Below are positions 11,901-26,900 of a DNA stretch of 60,000 nt, piece after piece. The stretch is taken from NCBI RefSeq assembly GCF_964355755.1, contig NC_092676.1, positions 8,044,288 through 8,104,287 of the forward strand, given 5' to 3'. Under the pieces are notes generated by a model, which saw only the letters and a program-made list of their open reading frames with translations, made no database searches and was not told the DNA's origin. Within the stretch, counting starts at the first letter, position 1, and each line of letters opens with the position of its first letter. Both the position numbers and the translations under genes were made by a program. This DNA is from Antedon mediterranea. Its lineage: Eukaryota > Echinodermata > Crinoidea > Comatulida > Antedonidae.

Positions 11901-14900
11901 TAACTTTATCGTCAATAACGTCATTGATTCCTATTAAACAAAACTTCATTTCATTTAAATTTGCAGATGCATGTTCAATGTTTCCATCTTCAAGAAATAT
12001 TTTTGCTTTTATATAAAATATGAAAATTATTGGATTCATGCTAAACAGTGTACGAGAACTCTTAACAAGTTTACATACATCCTCGTCAATAGCCCAAGCA
12101 GTAGTGTCCAAATATATTGTACGATCTATTGATATTTTTCTAAGTTTATTCAATAGATCTTTGTCTCTTTTTATTTCATCAAGTACTGGTTCAAACTTTA
12201 CCAGCATCTCTTTCAGTTTTTCCTGTTTACCCATTAAGTAATAATATTTAATGACATTAATTTGAGTACCTACACATTTGTGGTCAGTCCATCCATCAGG
12301 GTACACAAGGTTTGATCCTAATGTATAATATTCTAATAGCTTTTGGCAATAATTAGCAAAATGTTCATAAGAGATAATGTGCTGAAATGCAGCCAACATC
12401 ATTGTATATTCATCACCTAATGTACAATACAAATGATGTATAAAAATGCTGCTGTAGCCATTTGGTACTAACTCGTCAATACATGCTAACACTGATAAAA
12501 GTATATCATCTAGTTTGAGTTTTAGTGCTTCAATTGGATGAAATCCAAGATTCGACATACTGTACATGCTAGTAGAATTAAATCAAATGCTGAAAAATGT
12601 AATGTAGTTAAACGATTTAATTGTTTTTCAACATAAACATCCTTTGTCTTCAGTAGCAATTTGTTTATAGCATCAAGTGCAAATGGGTTCTTTAGTAAGG
12701 TACTTTCCATTCTTGTATAGTCTGTAAAACTATTGGTCTTTGGGAGGTTCAGTATCTGCAGACAAGTATCCACAAAGGATGTATCCATAACTGCTATACC
12801 AGACATAACTTTACACCAAAGATCTCTTTTAACTGCCTTCAATAGAACTATCACATCTTCACAGCGATCTTTTGGTAAATGTCCAATTAAGTTTTGTTGA
12901 GGAATAAAATAATGAGGAATGTACTTATGTTGGTAGCAATATATTAGCCAATCAAGCGTCTTCCTGATCAAGTACATAGTGCTATGACCTTTAGAAGAAA
13001 TCATCTCACACATCCAGAAGCAAGCAGTCTTGATGAAGTAAGAACAGAATGGTGTTGGTGTATCAGATTCACTGTATAAATCAAGATACCTGTTCTTTAT
13101 TGCTTTAAGGGCACACATGCACCTGGCATATGGTTCACAAAGTTCAAAACAAAGTTCTCTTTCAGCTAGAGAAAATGACAATCTCCATTAAATTTCTTTT
13201 GACGAGCTACTTGGATGACCAACACCCACAACCAGAATTTTAAGATCAGAAATCTTTCTTAATAACTCACTTGATGGCCAGTTATTTAGTCTTTTTCTTG
13301 TGAAAAATTCTTCAGAAAACAACGGCCATGACTGGCATTTCAAACAGCATGTCACATCTTGCGTATAGTTATCATTATAGGATACTTCCATTGAAGGTCC
13401 ATGTCTTCTAGGTGTAGTAGAGGCATTAACTGGATTGAATCTGCCAGCCTTTATAATCTCATTGGTCACTATATACCCCTCATCATCAACAATATTGATT
13501 AAGGGCGCATGCAAAGGTATGTTACTGTTTACTTTAAGCTTTAAATAAACTGGTTCATTTGGATTCAGCTCAGCTATTACATAACCACCTTCATGATGCA
13601 TCCTTTCTGGTTCAAACTGCCACAGCACAATTGGAGTATTGTTAAAAATTAACATGATATCTTGATCTCCACAAAATGTTGCAGGCATTGCTTCAAATCT
13701 ACTCCCTACATTATACTGTTGATGTGGCAGCCATGATAACTGTTGTCTGAAAGCAACATCCAATATTTTCTGTTCTATTCTATTGTAAGCAACGTCAAGA
13801 AATTGAGAAGCCACTGTCCGGTTAAGAAGCTCATTCGCAACTTCATCTACATTGTCTTGGTTATATTTATCAATACATTTCAAGTTTAAGAGACATTCTA
13901 TTATCCAAGGTCCAATAAATAGTACATATACACCTGTAGTTGTTTCCAATAATGTTTTGCATAGGTAGAATAGAAGTATATCAACAGTAATCTTAAACAG
14001 TGCATAAATATACTTGTTTTGAAGAATTCTACAAACAGCAGAAACTGCTTCAATTATAGTAAACATATTCACAAAGGCAATACAAATGGAAAATAAATGT
14101 TAATATGAATTTTTCACAATCTAAATTTATTTGGCACAACTTCCAAAATGCTCGTTTGTTCTATAAACAGGTATAATATGGATGGAACTGTGGATTTTAT
14201 ACAGCTTTATAATATAGGTATTTCATGTTAACCTCATTGCTAACTCCTTTTGATGCATGATATTCTTTATTATGAAAACAGTAGCATACTGGTATCCTAG
14301 CACACTAGTATTGTTTGGCTATAAAAAGTTCAGTCTGACCCCTAGTTTAAGATATTTAAACAACATTTTTTCCCCAGAAGAAGTCTGTATTTTAAAATAC
14401 AGACTTCTGGAGAAAAAAAAGTGGTTTTTTTTTTAATTTTATATTATTTTATGTATCAAGCAGACTTTTACTTTTAATTAATCTATGAATGAGAAAACTA
14501 TTAACACACATTTTTCATATATCCTTTGTTTAATTCTCCAAAATTAGAAAAGAATACAGTATTTGTCATTTATCCTATAATGGAAAAGTGATTTTGATTT
14601 GAATAATAATCTAGGTTTAAATAATTGAGCTATTATCAATAATGAGAGATAATTTCTTGAAAAGGTATTACTCATAGGATAAGCAGAATATAAACAAGAC
14701 TGAAAATGAAGATTAAAGAAAGTGAATGAATAATTTTTTTTGCACACATATTTTGTTTTTCAAACGTTTGTATTTACATGAAATAAAGTCTGTCTATAGT
14801 CTTTAGAATTGTATGTACTACCGGTAGTACCCTTTCTTACCACCTATGAAATTTGGAATTTATAACTTTAAACTTTGCCAACCATAAATTAAAATGTCAC

Positions 14901-17900
14901 TGATCTTGATCTGCCAATGCTTTGTTTAATTTCGTTTCTATGATTTTAATTATTGACTGTGCTACTTTCATACCCCATCTTAATTTAAAACTTAAACAAA
15001 ACTTCATGTCATTTACATATACAGATGCACCTTCAATGTCTCCATTTTTAAGTATTATTTTTGCTTTTAAATATAATATAAAAATGATTGGATTCATCCA
15101 AAATCCACAAGAACAATTTTTGAGAAGTTCAGCTATTTCTTCATCAATAGCCCAAGGAGTAGTACCAAAAATCATCTTTTTTAATACCAATACTTTTCTC
15201 AGTCTACACCACATTTCTTTGTCTCTTTTTATTTCATCAAGTACTGGTTCAAACTTTGCCAGGATCTCTTTTAGTTTTTCATGTTTACCCATTAAGTAAT
15301 AATATTTAATCACATGAATTTGGGTACTTATAGATCTGTGGTCAGTCCAACCATCAGGGTACACAAGCTTTGATCCTAATGTATAATAATCTAATGGTTT
15401 TTGCATAAAATTATCTGAGATATGATAAGAGGGATGTGCTTTCTGTAATGCTGCCAATAATTGTGTATATTCGTCACCGAACATACAACATAAATTATGT
15501 ATAAATATGATTCTGTAACCTTTTGGTACTAACTCATTGATACATGCTAAGATTGAAAAAAGTATATTGTCATAGGAATGGAGGTTAAGTAAACTAACAA
15601 ACAATGTGGATTCCCCATGTTGAATTTCTTCAAACCTTAATCCTGAAAATTCTAATGCAGTTAAATAATATAATTGTTTCTCAACGTAAAGATCAGTCCC
15701 TTGCCGTACCAATTTAATAATAGCATCAAGCGCAAATGAGCTCTTTAGTAGGGTACACTTTCGACTTTTAAAGTCATTAAAAGAAGAAGCGTTCATAAAG
15801 TTACTGTTTTCAAGTGCGCTGACACTTTGCATTACATTACACCAAAGATGTCTTTTAACTTCTATTAACATAACTGTCACATGGTCACAATGTTCATTTG
15901 ATAAATGTCCAATTAAATTTTGTTGAGGAATAAAATAATGAGGAAGGTATTTCTTTTGATAGCAATCTATCAGCCAATCAAGTGTCTTCCTGATCAAGTC
16001 CATAGTGCTATGACCTTTAGAAGGAACTGTCTCACACATCCAGAAGCAAGCTGTCTTAATAAAGTAAGAACAGAATGGTGTTGGTGAATCAGTTTTACTA
16101 TACAAAATAAGATGCTTTTTCATTGCTTTAAAGGCACACATGCACCTGGCATATGGCTCATAAAGTTCAAAACACAGTTCTCTTTCAGCTTGAGAAAATG
16201 ATAATCTCCATTCAGTATCGTTTGATGTGCTACTTGGGTGTCCAATATTAACGACAAAAAGATTAAGTTTAGAAATCTTTCTTAATAACTCACTTGATGG
16301 CCAGTTATATAGTCTTTTTCTTGAAAAAAATTCTTCAGAATACAAGGGCCATGACTGGCATTTCAAACACACTGTGAAATCATGTGTATAGTTATCACTA
16401 TAGTTACCACTAAATGATATTTCTATTGAAGGACCATGTCTCCTTACAGGATTGATTAGATTATAGTCCGCTATTAAATAATCGGTCACTATATATCCAT
16501 CCTTAACCATTATTAAGGACTCGTGTACAGTTCTATTGCTCAATACTTTAAGCTTTAAATAAACTGGTTGATTTGGATTCTGCTCAGCTATTACATAACC
16601 AACCTCATGATACATCCTTTCTGGTTCAAATGGCCACAGCACAACAGGAAATTCCAACGATGTTACCATGAAATCACTATCTCCACACGTGCTTAGAGGC
16701 ATTGCTTCAAACGCACTCCCTACATAATACTCTTTAAAGGACATATGATAAAATCCTCTATAAACAACATCTGATACTTTCTGGTTAATTCTACTGAAAG
16801 CAATGTGAAGATATCGAGATAACATCATGTTTCTAAGAAGCAGAACTGCAATTTGATCAACGTCTTCTTGTATTGATTTATTCCTCTTAGATATTGCACT
16901 ACTTAAGCAAATACGAATAATTATTCCAAATGCAAAATATACAGTACATAGTAACAGCATACTTAATATAATCAGCATAAACAAATCTTTTACAGTTAAT
17001 AAAAGCATACTGAAAAAGACAAAACTAAAGGAATAACTTGTTTGCCACTCCAAATGTTTGTTCCAATATAAACGTTTTGGTGGACTTTACAATACAGCTA
17101 TATATAGAACTGCTTCAATACAACAATGTAAATTATTTAGTAAAGTTTGACTATAGAATTACAATAGGTTCCATAGTAGTAAAGTATTATCCAGCAATAA
17201 TACTTTTGCAATGAACATTGGTACATATAATAGTATTATTCAAGCTAAGAAAAACCTGCCATTATTTCCTGTCAAGGTTAGCAGATTTGCCATCCTAACA
17301 CTGTACACTTCTTGAAATAAGTTTTTTTGTGGCCCGAATTTTGGCCACGATGGCAGCCACAGATTGCCATCAGAATTTTTATGGCTGCCAAATTGATATA
17401 AACTGTATTTATAATGCCTATTAAATAACCTTTACAAACATTTTAGAGTAAATATACCCTCCTGATCACATATTAATTCAGTATGCGACTCAAAATCCAA
17501 GATTGCCATCAAAATTAAAAATGTCTGCCAAACTGATCTACAGTAAATTGTATTTATAATGCATACTAGAATGCCTGTCTAAACAGTTTTGAGACAAATT
17601 TATATACAACAGGGACAGAACATTAATTCTAAACTGTTCAGTTTAATTAAATTAATTAATATGAAACTATCTGAGAAAATCTGTGGAATGACAAAAACTA
17701 TTCGCCCCATATGCAGTATATGCATAGCACACTCGTTGAGTTTGTGCACTCTTTTGTGTTCATAATCAGTGTACCATGTCCCACATAACTGTCTCATCTT
17801 ATTGTGTCCTGCGGTACATATCATTTCGAAACCTGAGCTGCACTGAAAAGATTTATTTATTCAAGACAGGGGGTGGGGTCTAGGTATTGGAAATGATGTT

Positions 17901-20900
17901 CTATGTGGGCTGCGTTCATTCAAATGATATTCAATGTGGGGGGAGGGGGGTGCTGGGCAAGTTTATTCGAGGAGGGGGAATTTATTTAAAGCGGGGCATT
18001 TATTCGAATAAATACAGTATATTAAATAATATCACTATTTCTGGTGTTAAGATTTGAACTTTCACATTACACAAGGTATAATGTACATTTTAAATCCTTC
18101 ATAATTTATTGTAATACAGTATTAATATATTTAACTGAGCATTCTTGTACTTTTTGTTACTGTATACCATTCCTAGTGTACATGCCAATGAGGCAGATGT
18201 TGATATGTTTTTGTTTGTATTTTAATAATGTTGACTCCTATTTGTTCACTCATGTCTTATTCACCCAACAATAGGCTACGATCAAAACAGATTGTAATTT
18301 ATTTTTAATGATGATTTTATAATCTATATATAAATTATGGTTAATTCTGACATAGGCGAGCACAATGCAAAAACTTCGGTACAAATCTCCGCCTTGGATA
18401 CCTACCTTATCTATCTCAGATGTACCGCGAAACATAGATTTGATAACATTGGTTTTCACATCGACGCTATTGTTCCATATTTCTATCTTAGGAAGATATT
18501 ATAAAGGGTTTTATAAGAAATTTTCTGATTTCAATCGGTAAATTTTAACTCTACGCGCGGTAGAAGTAATTTCCGGGTTCACGGTAAGGTGTTGGTTTCA
18601 ACTACCTGTTTCAACTAAGTTGGCCGTTGGTGCTTGGTGGCGATAGCCATTTTGGTTTTTTGTTTATTTTCGGACCGCGCGTGTGAAGGTATAGTAGTAC
18701 ATAAAGATCAAATTAAATACATTTATGAAACATAGGAGTAAATTGTGGGAAATAATTGTATAAAATTACATTACATCGAGAGAATTGATGATAAGAGCTT
18801 TTGTTTTGAAATTGAATGAAACCCCGATAGCCGAGTTGTTGAGTAAGCTGCCAGGACTTTATGTATACTGTGCGCTATCTGTGTCCCGTCAGGACTTCTG
18901 TCCATGTTGCAAGTCGTCTAAAACGTCTTCCTTCTTAGGCCACTGTGTCACGGAATAATGTATTAATTATACCAATTAGGATGGTATTTATTTGAATAAA
19001 CGCCCGGAACACCTCCCCAATAAAACATCAATTAAAATAATTATCTCTTATCTATATGATTTACATGAGGATAGGCAAAACATAACATAATTAAACAGTA
19101 TTGAAACATGAGAAGAATGATACTTTGAAAAAATTTATCTCTGTTGTCAATTTTTTTGGTACAGTATCTACAATATGGCATTGTTTAGTTTATTTTCCAC
19201 AATTTCAATTAACGACTGTGTCCTATCTTTTTCCACACTATCGTCATAAATGAAATTTCAAATAATCTTAATGTCATTTAAATTTGCAAATGCACTTTCA
19301 ATGTTTCTATCCTAAGCATTATTTTTGCTTGTATACAATATGAAAACTACAGGGTTTATAACAAATGGTTGATGTAAATTGTTGACAAGTTCAGATATAT
19401 CCTTATCAATACCATCAAATCGTATTTGTGTTACAAGTACTTTTCTCAGTCTAAAACACATCCTTGTCTCTTTTTATTTCATCAAGTACTGGTTGAAACT
19501 TTGTCAGCATCTCCAAAAATGTTTCCTGTTTACCCATTAAATAATAATATTTAATGACATTAATTTGTGTACCTACACATTTGTGGTCAGTCCATCCATC
19601 AGGGTACACAAGGTTTGATCCTAATGTATAATAAGCTAGTGGTTTATGCAGAAAATAAGCATGTAAACCAACAAGAAAAGTGTGCTGTATTATTGCTAAT
19701 AATTCTGTATATCCATCACCTAAACAACAACATAAATTATGTATAAAAATGATTCTGTAACCTTTTGGAACTAACATGCTAAGATTGAAAAAAGTATATC
19801 ATCTAGATGGAAGGGGCGTCTAGAAAACTCAGATCTCCGATATTATATTTTACAAATATTTGATTTATGTACAATTAACCAGATATTATATTTAAATTTC
19901 ATGCCTGTACCTGAGCTTTAAGATATTTAAAGAAATTTGTATTTTCCAGAAGTCTATATTAAAATACAGACTTTTAGTGAAAAAAATCTGTTTTTTTCAC
20001 GCTGCTGCTCTAGCCAGCTACGTCTCATGAGGACTACTAATTCAGAAGCTAAAGCAAGCAGCAGTTATAGTATCTAAGGCCGACAGTTTTGCAACTTTGT
20101 AAACTCGACTTTAATTTATAGATCCCAGCTGCTGGACCCAAAAAATTTCTGGAAAAGAGAGCCTATGAGGGCTCACGGTTGAATGATTTTGGATTCTCGC
20201 TCTATGATTGGTTGACGCGAATCAACAGACTGAGAAGAATTTCTCACTTGTACCGCCATGAAGTCACGTTGTCTCTAGATGGTATTCAGTTCAATGCCAA
20301 GCAGCGTTTTGTGTAATATTTCTTGTTTAATTTTTTTATTATTTAATTGTATTTTATGTATCAAACAGACTTTTACTTTTAATTAATCTATTTAAAGAGA
20401 AAAATATTAACACACATTTTTCACATATCTTTTGTTTAATTCTCCAAATTAGAAAAAAAAACAGTATTTGTCATTTATCCTACAAATTGAAAAGTAATTA
20501 AACACTGATTTTAATTTGAATAATAATCTAAGTTTAAATAATTAAGCTACAGTATATCTCACCAATGAAAATTATTAAAAGTAAAATACTCATTATTATA
20601 AAGAAAGTAAACATGAATAATATTTGTATTAACTATTACCACATTGACATTCCCTTTTAAAATCAATGATGCTTGAAATACTGAAAACATCTCCACCCTT
20701 AGCTTTTCACTGTTACAATATATAATTTGTTTAATACACTGAAATGGTATCAAAACATAGAAGAATCTTTGGAAACAACTAGATACTAAAACCTCTAAAA
20801 TGGGCTAAGTTGCTCACCATTAGCGTGATGGTGTTGGATCCTGTTGGATCCTGTGATCAGCCTAACACACTGAGCCACACCCATTAGATTAGGTTTCAGC

Positions 20901-23900
20901 TTTGTCTAACTTAATTTACCTTGTACAACTTCAATCAATGACTGTGTCACTTCTCGTTCCCTCATCGAAAAACATACATCTAAACAAAATTTCATGTCAT
21001 CTAAATTTGCAAATCTCCTTTCAATGTCTTCATTCTCAAGCAAAATTGTTGCTTTTATATAACATATAAAAAATATTGGGTTTATACAAAATTCATTGTG
21101 TAAGTTGAGAAATTCAGATATATCTTCATCAATGAACCAACCAGTAGTATCAGAGAATTCTTTTGCAACCCATATTTTTCTCAACCTACATAACATATGC
21201 CTGTCTCTTTTTATTTCATCAAGTACTGGTTCAAAATTTGCCAGCATCTCTTTCACTTTTTCATGTTTACCCATTAAGTAATAATATTTAATCCTATTAA
21301 TTTGTTCACCTATGCATCTTTGGTCAGTCCAACCATCAGGGTACACAAGGTTTGATCCTAATATATAATAAGCTAATGGCTTATGGAGGTGATTATCAAG
21401 ATTATGACAGGCATTAGGCTGTAATGCTGCTAACAACATTGTATATCCATCCCCTAACGTACAATACAAATGATGATTAAAAATGATGCTGTAGCCTTTT
21501 GGCACTAACTCATCAATACATGATGAGATTGAAAATAATATGTCATCTAGTTTCTGTGTTTCTAATGAAAGAAATTCATAATCCTTTAATTCAACCAATT
21601 GCAAGATTGGAAAACGTAATGTAGTTAAAACTGTATTTACTTTCATGCTTATGTAACCATTTACTTTCTCCGTCATTTTTATAATATCCTTAAATGCAAA
21701 TTGGTTCTTTAGCAATTTAGACTCAAGTCTTGTAAAATCACTACTATTGGTTGTTGAGATGTCCTTTTCCAGGAAAGTACTCATAAAGGGATCATTATCA
21801 ATAGCAATACTTGATATAACTCTACACCAAATATCTTCTTTAACTTTCTTTAAAAAGACTATCACATCTTCACAACGTTCCTTTGATAAATGTCCAATTA
21901 AATTTTGTTGCGGAATGAAATAATGAGGAAGGTGTTTTTGTTGAAAGCAATCTATCAGCCAATCAAGCGTCTTCCTTATCAAGTCCATAGTGCTATGACC
22001 TTTAGAAGGAGCTGTCTCACACATCCAGAAGCAAGCTGTCTTAATAAAGTAAGAACAGAATGGTGTTGGTCGATCATATTCACTATACAAGTCAAGATGT
22101 CTTTTTCTTATTGCTCTAAGGGCACATATGCACATTAAATATGGTTTACTAAGTTCAAAACAGAGTTCTTTTTCTGCTACAGAAAATGACAATCTCCATT
22201 CAATTTCTTTTGATGCGGTGCGTGGGTCTCCAACTCCAACAACCAGAAGATCAAGATCAGAAATCGTTTTTAATACCCCACTTGATGGCCAATTATATTG
22301 TCTTTTTCTTTTAAAAAATTCTTGAGAAAACCAGGGCCATGACTGGCATTTCAAGCAGAATGTATAATCTTGAGGTTTGGAATTACTACACAATACTTTC
22401 ATTGAAGGACCATGTCTTCGAAAAGAAGAAAAAGGATCGAATCCAGTAAGTTTGGTAGCCTCTATGAAATCATTGTTCACTAAATATCCATCCTTAACAG
22501 TATTTATTAAAGACTCATGCAAAGGTCTGTTACTGTTTACGTTAAGCTTTAAATAAACTGGTTCTTTTAGATTCTGCTCAGCTATTACATAACCACCTAG
22601 ATGATACATCCTTTCTATTTCAAATGGCCACAATACAACTGGATAGCGAGTATAATTACACATAAAATCTATATCTGCACAAACTTCTTTAGGCATTGAT
22701 TCAAAGTAACTTCCTACTAAATATACATGACGTGATATCCAAGGTAATTGTTGATAAACAGCATCAAATTGTTTCTGTTTAAGTCTATTTCTAGCAATGT
22801 CAAGGTGTTGAGTTGACATTACGCATTCAAGTAACATATTTGCAACTTCATCTACACGTTTTCTAATTGATTTAATATCCTCAGCTCTCATAAATATAAA
22901 TTCTATTGCCAAAAGTACAATCCATCCTATAGCTTCCCATAATGAGTTACATCGGTAGAAAAGGATAAAAATAGCAATCTCAAATCGTAGTGGATGAATA
23001 TGACAATCAATTTTCCAACAATCTAAGAAATATTCAATTAAAAAAAGTACAATCCATAGTAAAGACTCCGAATACGATCGATAAATGAAAACTAAAAGTG
23101 CAATCATACACTGTGTTAGGCGAAAATTTGGCTCTACGTTTAAGAGCAATGTTATTGACAAGATGATCCATTCAAATAATATAGTCTCCGATTGGTCACG
23201 TAGGTAAAAGTTAAATATAAAAACAGCAATCGAAATGCTTATTGGGCCAATATGAAAATTAATTTTCCATTTATGTATGAAAAATTCTAATGCCCGGGCT
23301 CCAATCCATAGTACATACACACCTATCGTATCTAATAACATTTCACAAAGCCAGAAGTGAATTGTATAAAATACATACAATTTAAACACTTGATACGCAT
23401 TCTCATGTTGAATAATTCCTTCAATAACAAAAAAACTGAAGATCACTAATAATTTCAATAACTCCATACTAAAAAAATGCACAATTATTTTCAGAAAATT
23501 GAAGTTGTTTGTGATAACCAAGACTGATTTTGCCACTCCCTAAATGCTTGTTTATACTAATTACCATAGAAACATTGATTATGGAACTATGTTGGATTTT
23601 CCATTGCAGCTATATATATAGTTTCGTTGATGACTTCTTTAAAACCATTGATGCATTCTTTGTTTAATACGGAAACACCACACTTAGTCGTTTCACTAAA
23701 GTCGTAATAATACATACACATAATTTTTAAAACGTGCTATTTTTCTGTGTCATTTATTTATTTGCTTTCAGTTTTAATTATAATGGATTGTTTTATAACA
23801 AAATTGTACTGTGGTCTTTTTTTATTTTATTAATAACAAGCGTGTTCCACTAAACTGGCTCAGCTTATATATTGTGCCAGTCCTGCGGTACATATTTCAA

Positions 23901-26900
23901 AACCTGAGCTGCACTAGTGACAAGAAAATGATGTTTAATGGGGTGGGGGGTGAAGGGGCTGGGTATAGTTTATTCGAGGAGAGGCAATTTATTCAAAGCG
24001 GGGCGTTTATTCAAATAAATACAGTATATTAAATAATATCACTTTTTCTGGTGTTAAGATTTGAACTTTCACATTGCAAGGTATAATGTACATTTTAAAT
24101 CCTTCATAATTTATTGTAATACAGTAATATATTTAACTGAGTATTCTTGTACTTTTTGTTATTGTATACCATTCCTTGTATACATGTTAATGAGGCAGAT
24201 GAGGTTGATATGTTTTGTTTGTATTTTAATTCTGTATCCTTTTAGTGTGATATCTTGTTGACTCCTATTTGTTCACTCATGTCTTATTCACCCAACAATA
24301 GGCTACGATCAAAACATGTTGTGATTTATTTTTAATGATGATTTTGTAATATACTGTACATAATACATATAAGTTGATTCACATAAGGATAAGCAAAACA
24401 TAACATAAATAGTATTGAAACATGAGAAGAATGATACTTTGAAAAAATTTATCTCTGTTGTCAATTTTTTTTTGGTACAGTACGGTATCTACAATATGGC
24501 ATTGTTTAGTTTATTTTCCACAATTTCAATTAACCACTGTGTCCTATCTTTTTCCACACTATCGTCATAAATGAAATTTAAAATAAACTTCATGTCATTT
24601 AAATTTGCAAATGCACTTTCAATGTTTCTGTCCTTAAGCATTATTTTTGCTTGTATATACAATATGAAAACTATAGGGTTTATAACAAATGGTTGATGTA
24701 AATTGTTGACAAGTTCAGATATATCCTTATCAATACCATCAAATCGTATTTGTGTTACAAGTACTTTTCTCAGTCTAAAACACATCCTTGTCTCTTTTTA
24801 TTTCATCAAGTACTGGTTGAAACTTTGTCAGCATCTCCAAAAATGTTTCCTGTTTACCCAATAATATTATTTAATGACATTAATTTGGGTACCTACACAT
24901 TTGTGGTCAGTCCAACCATCAGGGTACACAAGGTTTGATCCTAATGTATAATAAGCTAATGGCTTATGCAGAAAATAAGCATGTAAACCAACAAGAAAAG
25001 TGTGCTGTATTATTGATAATAATTCTGTATATTGATCACCTAAACAGCAACATAAATTATGTATAAAACTGATTCTGTAACCTTTTGGAACTAACTCGTC
25101 AATACATGCTAAGATTGAAAAAAAGTATATCATCTAGTTGGAGGCTAAGTGAAACAAAGTTATAAAATATAGATTCCTCAAATACAATTCCTTCTACATT
25201 AAATCCACAAAAAAATTCTAATAAAGTTAAATTATATAATTGACACTCAGTGTCAAAATCATTAGTTAAGGTTTGCAGAAATATCTTAATAGCATCAAGT
25301 GCAGATGGGTTCTTTAGTAGGGTAGACTCTAGACTTGTATAGTCACTAAAACTATTATTCTTTGGCAGGTTCAGCATCTTGAGTAAAGTATCCATAAAGG
25401 AAAACCTTTGATCAAAAACTGCAATAACACTTGACATTACTCTACTCCAAAGACCTTTTTGAAAATCCTTTAATAAAACTATCACATCTTCACTGCGTTC
25501 CTTTGATAAATGTCCAATTATATTTTTTGGAGGAATGAAATAATGAGGAAGGTATTTCTGTTGATAGCAACGTATCAGCCAATCAAGTGTCTTCCTGATT
25601 AAGTCCAGTGCTATGACCTTTAGAAGGAACTGTCTCACACATCCAAAAGCAAGCTGTCTTGATGAAGTAAGAACAGAATGGTGTTGGTGGATCAGATTCA
25701 CTGTACAAATGAAGATGTTTTTTTATGGCTTTAAGAGCACACATGCACCTGGCATATGGTTCACAAAGTTCAAAACAGAGTTCACTTTCAGCTAGAGAAA
25801 ATGATAATCGCCATTCAGTATCTTTTGATGCAGTACTTGGGTGTCCTATACCAATAACAAGAAGTTCAAGATCAGAAATTTTCCTTAATAACTCACTTGA
25901 TGGCCAGTTACTTCGTCTTTTTCTTGTGAAAAAATCCATGGTAGACAACGGCCATGACTGGCATTTCAAACATAATGTCACATCTTGCACACGTCTAGAA
26001 TTACTATAGGACAGTTCAAACGAAGGACCATGTCTTCTCATTTGTTTTATTGAATCATGTTTAAACAGATTTATAAAATCATTGATCTCTAAATACCCAT
26101 TACCAGCAGTATCTAATAAGGATATGAATGACTCAAGGTTGTTGCTGTTTTATTTTAGGCTTCAAATAAACTGGTTCATTGGATTCTGCTCAGCTATTAC
26201 ATAACCACCATTATGATACATCCTTTCTGGTTCAAATTGCCACAACACAATGGAAGTATTTCCACCACTGCACATGATATCTTGATCTCCACAAACTCTT
26301 TTAGGCATTGCTTCAAACATACTTCCCACTTAATACAGTTGAACTGGCAACTGACAAAAATTTCTAAAACCAACATCTTATAATTTCTGTTGAATTCTAC
26401 TGTAAGCAATGCTAATATACCGAGTTGACATAAAGCTTCTAAGAAGCTTAATTGCAATTTGATCAACGTCTTCTTGGTTTGATATATTCACCACATGTCT
26501 GATAAATCTGTGTTTAACGATAATTCCTAGTGTCAAAAGTACAACAATACTTGGTAATACCATTATTAAACTCTGCATAAACATATTTTTTACTTCAATT
26601 ATTGAAAACAACATCCTACAAAAATGCAAAACAATGGGAATGGCAGTTATAAATACAAATTTGGATTTTTCAAAGCAACAACTCCTCGCCAAATTCTTCC
26701 AATATAAACTAATTTTGTACCAATATTGTAGATATTAAAACAGCTATATACAAGTATGGCATTATTAATATGCCCTTTGTAAATCATTGAGTTTTACCTG
26801 GTACAAAGTCTGACTGACTAGTAGATTACAACATACTTCCAGAATGTTCTATTCTATTTTGTTTCTATATGTTGCAAACACTACAGTCTTTTATCAAAAA

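Larger units (their letters stand above)
8760..14100. repeat. Segmental duplication block I (partner about 24.4-29.73 kb)
   Basis: From about 9,870 to 14,090 the sequence is nearly identical, line by line, to about 25,540-29,730, covering cGLR-like copies 1+2 versus 6+7 and the spacer MITE. Left of 9,870 the match is only gene-family level, because copy 6 there follows copy 4. The block continues past the LINE insertion at 30,877. Confidence 0.85.
17009..19167. other. Spacer between cGLR-like copies 3 and 4
   Basis: No gene seen. It holds a two-copy tandem repeat (17362-17600), a SINE type 2 tail (about 17613-17690), a G-rich stretch (17,860-17,960), a segment shared with 23,985-24,335, and a stretch at about 18,320-19,050 that is absent from the paralogous segment before copy 6 and so looks inserted. 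Confidence 0.5.

Noticed and set aside
14922-15299. Plus-strand open frames within the array, such as 14922-15299, 21905-22138 and 43893-44126
   Set aside because: They are antisense shadows of conserved minus-strand coding sequence and recur only because the copies are similar.
20906-23536. Starts of copies 3, 5 and 7 at TTG or GTG codons further upstream
   Set aside because: An animal gene should start at ATG; the first in-frame ATGs (17008, 23467, 29707) keep the hydrophobic N-termini and align between copies.
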